A stretch of DNA of 64,000 nucleotides. Origin: Galbula dea. Its lineage: Eukaryota > Chordata > Aves > Piciformes > Galbulidae. A program made the position numbers and the translations under genes. Positions 48,180 to 60,710 of this stretch are shown here, in pieces (position 1 is the first letter of the stretch; the number at the start of each line of letters is the position of its first letter). The notes beneath the pieces were generated by a model that saw only the letters and a program-made list of their open reading frames with translations, was not told where the DNA came from and did not search any database. Where the stretch lies: positions 42,275 through 106,274 of the forward strand of contig VWZX01010816.1 of assembly GCA_013399015.1 (NCBI GenBank). The letters run 5' to 3'.

Positions 48180-48895
48180 CCAGAAACCAGCATGGTTGGG
48201 GTTGGAAGAGACCTCAGGGATCATCCAGTCCAACCTCCCTGCTCCGGGAGGGTCATCCAGGGCAGCTGGCCCAGGGTCACCTCCAGCTGGGCTTGGAAGC
48301 TCTCCACAAGAGAAGACTCCACAACCTCTCTGGGCAGCCTGGGCCAGGGATCACCACCCTCACAGCCAAGAACATTCTCTTCATGGAAGCTCCTGCGTTG
48401 CAGTTGGTGCCCAGTGCCCCTTGGGCTGTCCCTGGCCACCAGGAAGCAGAGTTTGGCCCCAGGCTCTTGCCCCCAGCCTTTAGCTCTTGCTGTGCAGGGA
48501 GAAGATCCCTTTGGGGCTGCTCTTCTCCAGGCTAAGCAGCCCCAGCAGCACCCACAGAGATGCTCCAGATCCCTCAGCATCTTCCTAGCCTCTCCTGGAC
48601 ACTCCAGGACTTCCTTGGCTCTCTGCAACTGGGGAGCCCCCAGCTGCAGCCAGGACTCCAGATGGGGTCTGCCTAGGGCAGAGCAGAGCCACAGGAGAAC
48701 CTTCCTGTCCCTGCTGCTCCCCCTCTTCTTCCTGCCCCCAGGAGACCACTGGCCTTCTTGGCCACCAGGGCACATTGCTGCTGCCTCAGGGGCAATTTGG
48801 TGTCCACCAGCACTCTCAGGTCCTTCTCTGTGGAGCTGCTTTGCAGCAGGTCAAGCCCTAACCTGTTCTGGCCCATGGGGCTATTCTTGCCCTAG
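48180..48895 (-). mobile_element. CR1 copy, subfamily B
   Basis: Starts CCAGCATGGTTGGGGTTGGA and runs through the usual blocks to CAAGCCCTAACCTGTTCTGG. It abuts the next copy in opposite direction. Confidence 0.87.
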
Positions 48896-48904
48896 CTAGG
48901 GTGC

Positions 48905-49672
48905 ATTGATGGGACCAGGCCAATAGGATGAGGTTCACCAAGTGCTGGGTCCTTACCTTAGGTCACCCCAACCCCAGGAAGGCTCCAGGCTGGGGGCAGA
49001 GTGGCTGGAAAGTGCCCAGAGGAGAAGGAGCTGAGGGGCTTGGGCAGCAAGGGCTGCAGAGGAGCCAGGCTGTGCCCAGGTGGCCAAGGAGGCCAAGAGC
49101 AGCCTGGCTTGGAGCAGCACTGGGGTGGCAGGAGGAGCAGGGCAGGGCTTGACCTCCTGGGCTGGGCACTGGGGAGGCCCCAGCTCCAATCCTGGCCTCC
49201 CTCTGGGGCTCCTGACTCCAAGGAGGCCATGGAGGGGCTGGAGTGTGGGCAGAGAAGGGCAAGGAAGGAGGAGAAGGGTGTGGAGAAATTGTGAGGAGCA
49301 GCTGAAGGAACTGGGGGGTTTCAGCCTGGAGCAAAGGCTGAGGAGGGGCCTTCTTGCTGTCTCCTACTCCCTGCAAGGAGGTTGGAGCCAGCTGGGGGCT
49401 GGTCACTTCTCCCAAGGAGCAAGTGAAAGGAGGAGAGGGAGCAGCCTCAAGTTGCACCAGAGGAGGTTCAGGCTGGCTGTGAGGAACAGTTTGTTCCTGA
49501 CAAGGGTTGTCAAGGCCGGGCCCAGGCTGCCCAGGGCAGTGGTGAAGTCCCCATCCCTGGAGGGGTTTCAGAGCCCTGGAGCTGTGGTGCTGAGGGCCAT
49601 GGGTTAGTGGTGACCTGGCAGTGTTAGGCTGGGCTTGATTTTAGAGGTCTTCTTCAACCTTAATCATTCTAT
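48905..49672 (+). mobile_element. CR1 copy, subfamily A
   Basis: Starts in the ORF2 end (GATGAGGTTCACCAAGTGCT) and ends CTTCAACCTTAATCATTCTAT. Confidence 0.87.
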
Positions 49673-50624
49673 CCAATTAAAGCCAACCCCCCAGGTCTCG
49701 TTTCCCATCACTCATCTTATGCAAGCCAAAGGGACTTTGCACTGCAGAGCTTTAAGCTGGGCTTAAAGTTCCAGGAGGAATTCAGCTGAGCAGAGCCAGA
49801 CCCAGCCCACCCCAGAGGCACTCTCAGCTCCCGGGGATTCAACCATTCAACCCAGAAGAACTTCCTGCCCCAAGGAGGTGATTTTTTAAGGGTTGTTCCT
49901 CACACTTCAATACTCTTCAGCTCATCCAATTAGCATGGAAAGAGTAATAGGGTGATTAAGAACCACCTCATGAGTTCCCAAGGAGGCAGGCAGTGCAGGA
50001 AGGTGGCTTTGTTCATCCCAGTTAATGTTTAACTGGTTGCACTGGGTGTACTCTGGAAAAAAATGCAGGAAAAATGAGCTTTGCAAATCAAAGGCTGAAA
50101 ATCCAAGCCCAGACACCCCATCCTGCTGAGTTCAGGATGAAGCCAAACAACACAAACCCCAAACTCTTCATTCTGGCTTTGCATTTTGAAGACAGCTCCA
50201 GAGATGAGAGGCACAGCAAAAACATTCCAGAAGAGAGAATTCTGCCTTGAGGAGGGTCCCAGGGAAAGCATCTCCCTGGGGAATCCTTCCCAAGCCATGA
50301 GTGCTGACTCCAAACTCTGGTGTAGTGGCAGCCCCAGGTTTCCTAAGCCTGTTTGGGAGTTGCCAAAGGAAGGTGAGGATTCACCCCAAGATTCAGAGCT
50401 GGCTTCTTCCCTCTAGGAAGCACAGAGGAGGTGAGATCTCAGCATCACATCCTGGAATCCACCAGGAGACCATGGCACAGGAGCTGTGCCAGGAAAGGGA
50501 AGATCTGAAATCACCTTCCAGCTACTGAAATCACTGAGAGGTAAAAACCCTGAGCACAAGCTTATCTGGAGAGGTTGAAGGCCATTAAAGCTTATTTTTC
50601 TGGCAGCCCATGGCTTGTCTGGGA

Positions 50625-51147
50625 GAACCACCAGGGATTGCATCCAGTTCTGGAGCTCCTATTCCAAGAGGGATATGAAAGTGCTGGAGCAAGTCCAGAG
50701 AAGGGCCAAGAGAATGCTCAGAGGCCTGGAGCACCTCTCCTACAAGGACAGACTGTGAGAGTTGGGGTTGTTCAGTCTGGAGAGGAGAGAAGGCTCCCAG
50801 GAGACCTTCTTGTGGCCTTCCAGTATCTGAAGGGGGCTACAGGGAAGCTGGGGAGGGGCTGTTTAGGAGGTCAGACAGTGATAGAACCAGGGGAAGTGGA
50901 TGCAAACTAGAGGAGGGGAGATTGAGACTGGATATTAGGAGGAAGTTCTTCACCATGAGGGTGGGGAGACACTGGAACAGGTTGCCCAGAGAGGCTGTGG
51001 AAGCTTCATCCCTGGAAGCTTTTAAGGCCAGGCTGGATGGGGCTGTGGGCAACCTGATCCAGTGGGAGGTGTCCCTGGCAGGCAGGGGGGTTGGAACTAG
51101 CTGATCTCTAAGGTCCCTTCCAACTCTGGTGCTTCTATGATTCTACG
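50625..51147 (+). mobile_element. CR1 copy, subfamily D
   Basis: Starts GATTGCATCCAGTTCTGGAG and ends GGTGCTTCTATGATTCTACG. Confidence 0.88.
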
Positions 51148-51167
51148 ATCAAAACACCTTTGGGGTG

Positions 51168-51562
51168 TACTTTTGGAGTCCTGGCTGCAGCTGGGGGCTC
51201 CCCACTTGCAGAGAGCCAAGGAAGTCCTGGAGAGAGCCCAGCAGAGGCTAGGAAGATGCTGAGGGACCTGCAGCATCTCTGTGGTTGCTGCTGGGGCTGC
51301 TTAGCCTGGAGAAGAGCAGCCCCAGAGGGATCTTCTCCTTGCTCAGCAACAGCTCAGGGCTGGGGGTGCACTTTGAGGGTGGTGATCCCTGGCCCAGGCT
51401 GCCCAGAGAGGCTGTGGAGTCTCCTCCTGGGGAGAGCTTCCAAGTCCAGCTGGAGGTGACCCTGGGCAAGCTGCTGGGGGTGACCCTGCTGGAGCAGGGG
51501 GGTTGGACTGGCTGATCCCAGAGCCCCCTTCCAACCCCAACCATGCTGGGATTTGGGGATTC
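51168..51562 (+). mobile_element. CR1 copy, subfamily B
   Basis: Starts TTTTGGAGTCCTGGCTGCAG, ends near CCAACCATGCTGGGATTTGG, and follows directly on the previous copy. Confidence 0.86.
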
Positions 51563-52595
51563 AGGGATCCTGTGTAGCTGAGGAAAAGGAAAAAGTCTTC
51601 AAAAGCTGCCCTGCAACCATCAGCTGAGGATCTTCACTCCAGCCCACAGCTGGGTTTCCTACAGAGCAAACACATCCTGATCATCTCTTTTCTCACCAAG
51701 GCAAGTTGCACAAACCCAAAATGAGGTGAAACAGAACTTTTTCCTCACTTGCCCCAAAAAAGAGGTGGTTGTTGATCTGGTCACAGTGCCACCCCCACCC
51801 CACTAAGCTCCAAGCCCAAAAGAACCCTAGACAAGGCCAGACAACAACCACAGTTCCTACATGGCTGCACAAATGGTTTTGAGCAGGAAGGAGAAAGCCC
51901 AGAGGAGAGCAGAAACCACTCTTCAGTGTCTGAAGTGCAACCCCAGTGTGGCCCAGGGAGGAAAGACCTGAGTTATCAAGCAATAAGGTTCACTACTAAG
52001 AGCAGTGACATGTGGACTGGCTCCAGAGCAGGGGCTGAATCCCCACCCCAGGGTGAGAGTGCCCAAATTTCACTAAAATTCAGTATTTTTAGGATTCATC
52101 CACTCCTGCCTAGAGTTGTGATGTGCTGAAGATGAACTAAGATGCACTGGCAACTCCAGCAAAGAGTCAAAACTGACTCAGCAGAAGGCTGAAAGTGACC
52201 ACTAGCTCTGCACCACTTCCACCTCTTTTGAACCCAAAACTTTGCCAAGGGATGGTGGCTCACAGGGACCTGCAAACTCCTTCCCTACACAGCTCCAGCC
52301 AAGCCCTGGGGAGTAAATGAACCAACACCTGCAGCTGAGCCCCTCTAGAAACACAGATTCTATTCAAATGACACCAAACCACCCACCCATGAGCCAAACA
52401 CTGAGATCCTTTCTCTCACAGTGCAGAAAAGGTGCAAGAGCAGCACAGATAATTCCCCTTGCTGCTTCTCCTCTCTCCTTCCTGCTTGTCTGACCACAAG
52501 GATTCCACTCTCAAAGAGCAGCTACTGCAGATGGGGGAAAAACAGCAAACTGCAGATGTCTGGACAGCAGCAAGATTGCAGCTGAATAAAAAGAG

Positions 52596-53310
52596 TCAGA
52601 GAAGCATTTAGGTTGGAGAAGACCTTTAAGCTCACGGACTCCAACTGTTCCCCAGCATTGCCAGGGCACCACTAACCCATGGCCCTCAGCACCACTGCTC
52701 CAGGGCTCTGAAACCCCTCCAGGGATGGGGACTCCAGCAACTGCCCTGGGCAGCCTGGGCCTGGCCTTGACAACCCTTGCCAGCAACGAATTGTTCCTCA
52801 CAGCCAGCCTGAACCTCCTCTGGTGCAACTTGAGGCCCTCTCCTCCTTTCAGTTGTTCCTTGGGAGAAGAGACCAGCCCCCAGCTGGCTCCAACCTCCTT
52901 GCAGGGAGTAGGAGACAGCAAGAAGGCCTCTCCTCAGCCTTTGCTCCAGGCTGAAACCCCCCAGTTCCTTCAGCTGCTCCTCACAATTTCTCCACACCCT
53001 TCTCCTCCTTCCTTGCCCTTCTCTGCCCACACTCCAGCCCCTCCATGGCCTCCTTGGAGTCAGGAGCCCCAAAGGGAGGCCAGGATTGGAGCTGGGGCCT
53101 CCCCAGTGCCCAGCCCAGGAGGCCAAGCCCTGCCCTGCTCCTGCTGCCACCCCAGTGCTGCTCCAAGCCAGGCTGCTCTTGGCCTCCTTGGCCACCTGGG
53201 CACAGCCTGGCTCCTCTGCAGCCCCTGCTGCCCAAGCCCCTCAGCTCCTTCTCCCCTGGGCACTTTCCAGCCACTCTGCCCCCAGCCTGGAGCCTTCCTG
53301 GGGTTGATGA
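52596..53310 (-). mobile_element. CR1 copy, subfamily A
   Basis: Starts AGAAGCATTTAGGTTGGAG. The central 180 bases are practically identical to those at 3130-3310 and 43930-44105 (inverted). Confidence 0.88.
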
Positions 53311-53904
53311 GTTCATTCAGCAGAACTCCTAGAATCTATTATAGACTTCAGAATTCCTCTTCCCACCACCCCTGACCCAACACCACCAAGTCTCTGGGAC
53401 AAATCAACCCAGAAGAGCTCAGGGAAGTTTTCCAGGTTATTTTAATTAGCAGGAATGACATCACTTACATTTCCAAACTCATTTCTCTCTCCTATCTTGG
53501 TTATTAAAGCCAACAATAATTAAATTAAGCTGCCATGACACTGTAACAGACTCTTTAATTGCTGAAGCACCAAGGTTCATTTAAACATCTAATTGCTTAA
53601 TTACACATGTACTCAGTTAACATTAGCTGGATTTGAAGCTCACTGCTCATCACATCAGGAAGGCAAAACCTGAATCTGGTTCTAATTTCATTCCAAGCAA
53701 ACCCAAAGGGCTCAGTTCCAGCTCCTCCAACCCCCTCACAGCTCACTAAGGCAATTAATACACCAACACTAACAAAGACTCAGTAACTAAAGCCTAACAT
53801 GATGCTTTCCAAGTCAAGTAAGTCCAGCTTTAAGTTAGGATAACAGTTTTGCTCCAATGACTGCCCAGAAGCCACATGGCAAGTTCCCATCAGAACAAAT
53901 TTTG

Positions 53905-54610
53905 CACCAGGACAGGTTAGAGCTTGACCTGCTGGGAAGCAGCTCCACAGGGAAGGACCTGGGAGTGCTGGTGGACACCAAGCTGCCCCTGAGGCAAGCA
54001 GCAATGTGCCCTGGTGGCCAAGAGGCTAATGGTCTCCTGGGGACAGGAAGAAGAGGGTGAGCAGTAGTAGGTGAGGGAGGTTCTCCTGTGGCTCGGCTCT
54101 GCTCCAGGCAGACCCCATCTGGAGTCCTGGCTGCAGCTGGGGGCTCCCCACTTGCAGAGAGCCAAGGAAGTCCTGGAGAGAGCCTAGCAGAGGCTAGGAA
54201 GATGCTGAGGGACCTGCAGCATCTCTGTGGGTGCTGCTGGGGCTGCTTAGCCTGGAGAAGAGCAGCCCCAAAGGGATCTTCTCCCTGCTCAGCAAGAGCT
54301 AAAGGCTGGGGGCAAGAGCCTGGGACCAGACTCTGCTCAGTGGTGGCCAGGGACAGGCCAAGAGGCACTGGGCACCAACTGCAACCTAGGAGTTTCCAGC
54401 AGAAGAACCTTATTGGCTTGGAGGGTGCAGAGCCCTAGAGCTGCCCAGAAAGGCTGTGGAGTCTCCTCCTGGGGAGAGCTTCCAAGCCCAGCTGGAGGTG
54501 ACCCTGGGCAAGCTGCCCTGGGTGACCCTGCTGGATCCCAGGGGTTGGACTGGCTGATCCCAGAGGTCCCTTCCAACCCCAACCATGCTGGACCTGGGGG
54601 GATTCTGTAA
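53905..54610 (+). mobile_element. CR1 copy, subfamily B
   Basis: Starts GCACCAGGACAGGTTAGAGC and ends CCCCAACCATGCTGGACC with GGGATTCTG. Confidence 0.87.
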
Positions 54611-57564
54611 AATCCATCATATTTCAATCATCCTTCTGCTAATTACCACTTCTGCCAGATTTAGATTTATTTTGGATAACCTGAGTCATGCTCCACAGCA
54701 GGCACCTCGAGATCCAGGAGAAGAACCATCCCAAAGTCCCACTTTCAGTGACTGGCCAAAATCTCAGCATATTATCTGCACTGGAGGAGCTCAGACCTGG
54801 CTCAGGAAGCTCCTCCCTTGCTCTCCTGCTGCCTGATGTGAATCACATTTGTTTTGCAGGCTCTGAGACCACTTAGCTCCCCACCAGACACCATGTTTTG
54901 TGGGATTTTATCTTAAAAACATCAAATCTGTACCTTGCAGGTTTGGTAACATCATCACAGGACACTCCTGTGTTACAAGCTTGCAAAGCCTAATGAGCCT
55001 TGAAATACATTAAAACATCAACTTAAACAGAAGTCAGTGTTTGGGCTAAGCTTGGGCTGAGGAAGGCACAAAACCTGGTGTCCCTGGGCTCCCTCTCTTC
55101 CTCAAATCAGGAATTTCACCTTTGCAAAGCAAGAATCCAACATTAAAGCTCTCAAATTCCAGCCCCATCCATGATTGAGGGAGGTTCTGGTTCCAGGATG
55201 TTTGCCCAAAGCCTGGCAGTACCCAAGCAGTTCCTGTTTCCGGGTGGCTCCGAGTGGTTTTTAAGGCTGCTTTGGGTTTGTTTGGCTCTGCACCAGCTCC
55301 CTCCTCCTCTTTCGGGGAGGATCCTCCCCGAGCCTTGTGGAAAGGTTATAATTAGCAACTCTCCTCCTGCTGGCAGTAACAAGCAACCCTTAACGAAGGG
55401 ACAAAATTCCTCCTCCCCAAAATACAAGGAATGGTAAAAGAAGTTGCTCTTTCCCATTCAAATTGGGATTAACCAACCCAGGAGGAGAGTTCTGCTCCTC
55501 AAACACACTTTAGTCTCCATAGTTTGGGGTAAAATCTCCCCAGTCACCTCAGTTTCTTCCAGTTGCAGGTGAAAGCAACAAAAAGCAGCAAGAGCCTTGA
55601 AGGAAAAGTTCCTGGGAGAGGGATGAAACACCTAAAAGGAAGGGGGTTGGGTCTCTGCAGCTTTGGGGCCTCCTCCCCAGGTCCCAGCTGGGAATTTCAG
55701 TCTCACTTTGAGGTGTTCCACATCCTCCCATCCTGACACCTTTCCCTCGATGATATCCAGATCCAGATGGAAAACATCTCATCCCAATGAAGCTTTCCCT
55801 GCACGGAGCTGTCTGTCGTAAGGCAGGAGACCAAAACTCCCCAAAACCACTCCTGACCCTATTGGTTATCAAAACAGAGACAAACAGAACTGTCCAACAC
55901 CTTCCCCAAATGCCACTGAAGTTCCCAGAGTTCCTGGAGAAATGGGAATAGAAAATCACTGCACATTTGCTCTCGACCCAAAGAGACCTTTTGGGGTCTC
56001 CCCAGAGTGGTATTGAACAAAGATCATGTTGAAGCCTTCAGAGGTGGTTAAGGCAAACAAGAGGTGGCAGAGCACTCCCTGGAACCAAACCCAGGAGTTT
56101 TTATCAGGAACCAGCCCTGGAATGTCACAGCTCCTGGACAGGAGCCTGGGAAGCACCGAACCCTTCACACCCTGCCCCACCCGCTGTCTCTGACCTGATC
56201 CATCGGCTCATGTGTCCGTCCAGCCCTTTCCCCATCACTGAGCTAGCCATGGCTCCATCCTGGATGGTTTAGAGTAAGACAACAACGACTCCTTCGTGGC
56301 TTGAGAACACAACCAGGTCTCCTTAAAGCTGGCCAAGGAAGGTCGTTTGCAGACTCTGCACTGAAATCCCCAGGATCAAGAGGTGATCCAGAGCCAGAGG
56401 GGGATCCCTGTGCCGGGATTCCCTGGCTCTGCTGGGCAGCTTCCCCAGTCACATCCGCTCTGCAGAGCTGCTCTTTTGAACACGCTAATCCTCACCCAAA
56501 AGAGCCTCAGTGACTCTGCCAACGCTGCTCCAAAAGCTTTTGGATTTACACAGCAGAGAGCTTTAAAACACCTATTATTCGATTCCAGCCCCCAAAACCT
56601 CACCAGCTCCCTCGTGAGCTGACAGACACTTTGCTTTCCTCCTTTTCACAGCAAGAAAGCTCCACAGTCAGATGAAAGCCTGGACTCAGACCATTCCCCC
56701 GGCACGATCAGGGCCAGATTTCCTCACTGCTGCTCCCAGAGCCGAAACACAATTCACCCCGGAACCGAGCACAACGAGCCAGGAGGTGACACAAACCCCA
56801 GCAAAGCCACCCACTGGTTGTTCTTCCTTCCCCACACACACTTAACAGCCCTTATCTACCCATTCCAGGAGGGCTTTGGCCTTGGGGAACCCTCCCGAGA
56901 TGCCAAGGTGGGTGATGGTGACCCACTCACCCAGATGTTCTCCTGCTCTTGTGCCCCATCTATATTTAGGAAGACAATGACCTCGCTGCTGCTTTAACGA
57001 GGAGGAGATAGCGTTTTACAAAACACACAGTGAACTGACATTTCCCCTCCCCCTTCACCCCCGGAGCCAGGGAACAGCAACATAAAGCCTTGAAGCCTTA
57101 TCACTGACCTAAACCCCCCACTGGTTCCACCCCAGGTTCCTCCTCCTCCTCCTCCTCGGAGAGCTCAGGGTAAGACAAAATATCTCCCTGCAAATAAATG
57201 GTTTACATTCCTGAACCTGCTCCAGCCACCATTTGCCAGGAGATAATTACCCGACTAGAAAGTTTACTTTAGAGAAAGAGTTCCAAAAGCTCACGAAATC
57301 CTAACAGTCGAGGTTGGATCATGTGCATTCCACCACAGCTCCCCTCAGAGACACACAAAACAGCGTGGAACTGACACGAGGGAGATGGGAGTCCTACCTG
57401 CCCACTCTCCGACCAGAGCACAATCCTTGTTTCCTCTTAAAACAGGATTTTCACCATGGCTGCCACTGCTGCCAGAGGCAATTCAGCTAATAACCTGTCA
57501 CCTCCCCGCGGGCACACTCGGGGTGTGTCGGCAGATAACGAGGCAACAACAGTTAAGTAATTAA
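54611..57564 (-). other. BRD4 intron 1, CR1-free 5' part
   Basis: Nearly 3 kb with no CR1 and slightly more CG dinucleotides than the rest of the intron, closer to the promoter. A (TCC)n run lies near 57135-57157. First-intron enhancers could lie here, but no specific motif cluster was recognised. Confidence 0.45.
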
Positions 57565-58018
57565 ACCATGTCCAGAGAAGGGCAGGGAAGGTGGTGAAGG
57601 GTCTGGAGAACTTGTGAGGAGCAGCTGAAGGAATTGAGGGGGTTTCAGCCTGGGGCAAAGGAGACTCAGGGGAGACCTTCTCACTCTCTACAGCTCCCCG
57701 AAAGGAGGCTGGAGCCAGGTGGAGGTTGGTCTCTTCTCCCAAGGAACACGCAGAAACAGCCTCAAGTTGCACCAAATGAGGTTTAGGTTGGGCATGAGGA
57801 ACAATTTGTCCGTGGGAAGGGTTGTCAAGGCCTGGCCCAGGCTGCCCAGGGCAGTGGTGGAGTCCCCACCCCTGGGGGGGGGAGGGGGGGTTTCAAAGCC
57901 ACGGAGGTGTGGTGCTGAGTGACACAGTTCAATGGTCACCTGGCAGTGCTGGGAAATGGTTGGACTCCGTTGAGCTGAAAGGTCTTCTCCAACTGTAATG
58001 ATTCTGTGATTCTATGAT
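57565..58018 (+). mobile_element. CR1 copy, subfamily A
   Basis: Starts CATGTCCAGAGAAGGGC and ends with the full tail ACTGTAATGATTCTGTGATTC. It is the CR1 copy nearest the promoter. Confidence 0.87.
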
Positions 58019-59479
58019 TAACAGACTGAAGCCATCAGGAAAGTGGCATTTTGCTGCTCTGACCTGTGGAACCCTGTCCCCCTGCCGAGGCCTCACACAG
58101 GAGGCTTCCCCCCTACGTCACCTTTATTGACAGTCACTATCGCACTTCTGCCAGCTCAGGTGTGGGGAAGGCAAATATTTTCCTCCTCCTCATGTTCTGT
58201 ACCGTGAGGAGTCCCCACATAACACCAGAGAACGATGTCCAAACCCCCATGGCCTCAAACCAAACACCAGGAACTCACAGTGACCTAAACTCCACTGACA
58301 TTAACCTCTGCAAACACACGAGCAGTGACCCCACCAAAGCCGAATTACTTCTACAGCACAGTGGCAGCAGCCTTTTAAACGTTGAAACCATCAACAGTTT
58401 GGTTGCCCATAGCAGGTTGGTTCATATTCTTGCCTAAATCAAGCACAGCTTTTGCCATGAGATGCTTAAGCAGAGCTTAAAACAGAGCACTTCAGCCGAG
58501 CCTGAAGCCACAAACAGGCACAACCAAACCTCCCTGTAAGTCTTTTAAGTCACTTAAACTCCCCCAAAACCGTAATGGATGATGCTGATAATCAAAGCTC
58601 AGCAAAGCAGCAGCCTCAGGGTGTCCCACAAGGTCCCATCACTGCCCCATTAAGGCACAAATTCCTTACAGACTTAATTAGCAGGTTAATTTTCCACGTT
58701 AGAACACACATCCCTACGAGCTGCAGCACTGCCTCTGTTTATTCCTAAAGCCTCTGTTTATTCCTAAAGCTGCTGGGAACACAAGTGTGTACCCAAGGAA
58801 TGAGGAGGCTTTAAGGAGTTTTCTTGGGAAAACTCTCACTGAAGAAAGCAGGAAGCTTCAATGGTACTTGGAGTGACAACTAGTTATAGGGTCTTTGAAG
58901 TCTGAAAAGGTGAAAACAAAAACCAGCCAAGGAGAACACGAGCGAAACACTGAGGAGGGGCAAGGATGTGCTTGAACAAAGGTGAGAACAGCCTCGGTGT
59001 ACAACGAACACAGTTTTACTCCCTGCCGTTATTTAGTTGCACAAAGCCATGACTTAGGGCCAACACGCTCTCCGAGTGAGCAGGAAAAGTCTTCACTTCC
59101 AGGTCAGCAGCTAATCACTGTGTCAAACGAGTGCAGAGTGTCCACGTGAACCAAACATCCCAATGGCGTGAGGGGGGACCTCGCTCCTCTGGCACTTCCC
59201 CCGAGGACAGAGCTACCCAGGCAGCTCCAGCTCCCGCAGCACCCAGGTTTGCCCCTTCCCACCCGACACAGTGCCCAAAACCACGGGATAGTAGTTCAGA
59301 AGCTTCCTCCCTCCCAGAGCTGAGCCCTCCTGCTTTCTAATGTTCAAACAACTCTCACAAAAGTAGGAAACCACCTGCAGAAAAGGTAAAACTGAGCTTG
59401 AAAATGTAAAGGAATCCATAGCCATTCGAGATGAGGAGCAGGCGAGCAAATCGCCCTATTAAAAGGTTAGAACAGGCAC
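58019..59479 (-). other. BRD4 intron 1 next to the CpG island, no feature
   Basis: Unique-looking DNA with an increasing frequency of CG toward the island; one direct repeat of about 20 bases (CCTCTGTTTATTCCTAAAG) at 58732-58770. Confidence 0.45.
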
Positions 59480-59882
59480 CTAGGAGTGGCTGAGGCGGAG
59501 GTGGGGCTTGGGTTAGTTCGGGGAGCGGCGGCTCGGCGCTTCAGGGCTGCCGGCAAGGCACCTCCGCCCCCCCCAAGGGCACCGCGGCCTGCAGGCACAC
59601 ACACACCCCTCTGCGGGCCCAGCCTGACTCCGCTGCCAGCCTCCCACGGCCCCTCGCCGTCCGTCCTTCCCCCACCTGCGCTCAGCTCCGAACCAACGGC
59701 CGCCGGGGCCCGGCTGCGGGGCCAGGGCGGGGGCGGGCGAGCGGCCTAGGCCTAACGGCGCGGCGGGAGCCTCCCCCTCTCCTCCCTCTGCGCTGGGCCC
59801 GCTCCGGCCCTACCCAGCCCGGCGGAGAGGCTCCCCCCGAGGAGGGCCGAGGCGGAGGGAAGGCGGCGGCGGCCTCACTCAC

Positions 59883-59965
59883 CGCGGACCGCGGGGCCAG
59901 GCCTGACCGCTGCCTCCGCGCAGAAGCCGCCGCTTCCTCCTCCCGTCCGCCGACAAAATGGCGGC
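59883..59965 (-). other. BRD4: BRD4 exon 1, non-coding (predicted)
   Basis: The minus strand has a full-consensus splice donor, GCG|GTGAGT, at 59882/59883 inside the CpG island. It lies just downstream of a YY1 site and an ETS site typical of start-proximal promoter DNA. A short GC-rich non-coding exon from about 59965 down to 59883 would splice to the exon 2 acceptor at 29020/29021. The donor is seen directly. The 5' end is a guess from the YY1 position, and other first exons in the island are possible. Confidence 0.55.
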
Positions 59966-59976
59966 GGCAGGAAGTG
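59955..59976 (-). promoter_or_regulatory. BRD4: YY1 and ETS sites near the BRD4 start
   Basis: The plus strand reads AAAATGGCGGC (59955-59965), a full YY1 consensus, followed by CAGGAAGTG (59968-59976), an ETS/GABP core. On the minus strand the order is ETS then YY1 then exon 1. Such YY1 sites commonly lie at or just downstream of the start site. Confidence 0.7.
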
Positions 59977-60014
59977 CCCCCGCGCCGCCCCGCCCCGCCC
60001 CACGCACTCTGCGT

Positions 60015-60710
60015 ACCGCCGCGCAAACGGCGCAGCCCAACCGAACCCTGCACCGCGGCCCTACGGCAACGGCGCAACTCGTCCCCGGCCTCTGCCCTAC
60101 GCTAACGGCGCAGCGGCAGCACCGCGCGCGTTGCTCTGCTCCCACCTCGCTTCATCCCGTACGCAAACCCCGCAGCTCCGCGCCCGACTTTACGCAAACG
60201 ACGTAACCCGGCGAGCGCAGGCAGGAGGCCACTCCTCCCTCTCTCCCCCGCGGCCCCAGCGACTCTCCTTGCCGCCGCCGCCTCACACACCCCAAGCCCC
60301 GTACCACCAGCGGGACCGCGCTTCCCCTTCCCAACAACCGGGGTCAGCGACTACGCAAAGTGCGTATGGGGCACGAAGAACATCCCCCCCCCCCCACTGC
60401 CCCCCTCTTCCCTTTGCGCAACCGGCGCGTGACCGCCGCTACGCTAACGGCGGCTCCTGCCTTACGCCGTTTGCGCAGCGAGGCCTCGGACCTCCGGGCA
60501 GGGCTCGGCGCCGCAGTTTACGTAGAGCTCCCTGACGCAGCGGCCGCATTACGCAATGCGGGTTACGCCGGCGGGGCGACGTAAGAGGCGTTGGTGAATA
60601 CCGGTACCCCCCTAAGCGCACACAGAAGCGACGCTTTCCCCTTCCCGCTNCAGCGGCGCAGCGCTGACCTCAACGCGCTACGCCTGACGTCACGGCGCAA
60701 CGGAACCCGC
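60015..60710. repeat. Dispersed TACGCAAACGGCGCAG-like motif array in the promoter
   Basis: Variants of a 14-16 base word recur about ten times without being a simple tandem repeat: near 60021 (GCGCAAACGGCGCAG), 60062, 60098 (TACGCTAACGGCGCAG), 60160, 60190 (TTACGCAAACGACG), 60351 (TACGCAAAGTGCGTA), 60440, 60462 (inverted form), 60550 and 60680. Spacing varies from about 20 to 160 bases, and both orientations occur. The CG dinucleotides are kept. I do not recognise a named factor for the full word. Confidence 0.7.

Noticed and set aside
59486..60535. Open frames on both strands in the CpG island
   Set aside because: GC-rich DNA lacks stop codons by composition. The peptides are low-complexity Arg/Pro/Ala with no recognisable domain.
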